This document shows, in pieces, positions 63,707 through 64,000 of a stretch of 64,000 nucleotides of DNA. The DNA lies in contig NZ_BONP01000005.1 in NCBI RefSeq assembly GCF_016862775.1, forward strand, positions 140,378 through 204,377. The letters are read 5' to 3'. Position 1 is the first letter of the stretch, and every line of letters begins with the position of its first letter. This DNA comes from Cellulomonas phragmiteti (GTDB taxonomy: Bacteria > Actinomycetota > Actinomycetes > Actinomycetales > Cellulomonadaceae). The notes under the pieces were generated by a model. That model was not told the origin of the DNA, searched no databases, and saw only the letters and a list, made by a program, of their open reading frames with translations. The position numbers and the translations under genes are program-made.

Positions 63707-64000
63707 ATGTCCGCACTCACTCCGCGCCAGCGCACCGTGACGCGCGCCGCGACCGGGACGGGTGCCACGCTCGCACTCGCGACCGTCGCGCTCGCCGCGA
63801 CCGGGACCGCCGGCCACGCCGCCGACTACACGGTGCGCGAGGGCGACACCCTCACGTCGATCGCCAAGCGCACCGGCACGACCGTCGCGAGGATCGCGAG
63901 CGACAACGCGCTCGCCGACCCGTCGCGGGTCCGCACCGGCCAGGTGCTGCGACTGCCCGACGCCGCGCCCGCAGCGGCCCCCGCCCCGACCGGCGGGGCG
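63707..64000 (+). CDS. LysM-domain secreted cell-wall protein (3' end outside the window)
   Basis: The first 98 residues are present. ATG 63707 opens a signal peptide (MSALTPRQRTVTRAATGTGA, then LALATVALAATGTAGHAA, cleavage near residue 43) followed by a LysM domain (ADYTVREGDTLTSIAKRTGTTVARIASDNALADPSRVRTGQVLRLP), which binds peptidoglycan. The Ala/Pro-rich linker starts at the window edge. What follows, a hydrolase, a transglycosylase or more LysM repeats, cannot be seen. The upstream repeats suggest envelope-stress control. Confidence 0.92.
   Translation, partial: MSALTPRQRTVTRAATGTGATLALATVALAATGTAGHAADYTVREGDTLTSIAKRTGTTVARIASDNALADPSRVRTGQVLRLPDAAPAAAPAPTGGA

Overview
The window is about 73% GC chromosomal DNA from an actinomycete, most likely a Cellulomonas or close relative in the Micrococcales. 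The evidence is a mycothiol gene (mshC), actinobacterial small families (DUF5703, DUF7455, Rv2175c type), a secreted esterase with a Pro-Thr linker and a family 2 carbohydrate-binding module, a GH10 xylanase, actinobacterial LexA boxes (TCGAAC-N4-GTTCGA), and many GTG or overlapping GTGA/ATGA starts. The genus is an inference.

Layout. 1-5150: partial mshC and uppP, an aldo/keto reductase, two small conserved proteins, an M20 hydrolase. 5146-9815: M3 oligopeptidase, alanine dehydrogenase with a divergent Lrp-type regulator, fructosamine kinase. 9982-14706: two alpha/beta hydrolases around a 16-bp tandem repeat, a clpP paralogue pair with a convergent PopR/ClgR-type regulator, and dinB under a LexA box. 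14833-18727: CBM2 esterase, PaaX-type regulator, AI-2E family membrane protein, tRNA-Leu(GAG). 19105-19914: an unrecognised secreted protein made of two copies of one domain. 20163-26941: a type I Wadjet anti-plasmid operon jetABCD whose jetD reading frame is broken by an in-frame TGA. 27111-30106: an unknown protein, a Fic protein with a divergent active-site loop, and a mycothiol-dependent isomerase-like protein. 30213-36426: the SOS mutasome imuA-imuB-dnaE2 with a perfect LexA box. 36579-42973: ArsR-SulP pair, PEBP, YbaK, DivIVA-like, acyltransferase and rRNA methyltransferase genes. 43012-47296: MFS carrier, intracellular xylanase, SLC13 carrier. 47430-57341: heterodimeric ABC exporter, SPFH/NfeD pair, ABC ATPase, GNAT, topoisomerase subunit B. 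57574-64000: DUF7455, principal sigma factor, universal stress protein, DUF4192, lipoprotein, polyprenyl synthase, Rv2175c-like protein and the start of a LysM protein.

How parts work together. The clpP pair, the regulator ending in Leu-Leu-Ala-Ala and a tandem pair of TCTGCC-N3-GGCAGA-like boxes reproduce the Streptomyces PopR-clpP3P4 circuit, in which loss of the main ClpP stabilises the activator and switches on a back-up protease. dinB and the imuA-imuB-dnaE2 operon are two separate LexA-controlled translesion synthesis units. JetABC would sense small circular DNA and JetD would cut it, so the jetD stop codon decides whether this defence is active. Two genes (9982 and 47296) appear to start at ATC, each placed seven bases after a strong Shine-Dalgarno sequence.

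Start codons were chosen by hand from Shine-Dalgarno spacing, overlap with neighbours and remembered family N-termini. No alignment or database search was possible, so product names rest on motif recognition.
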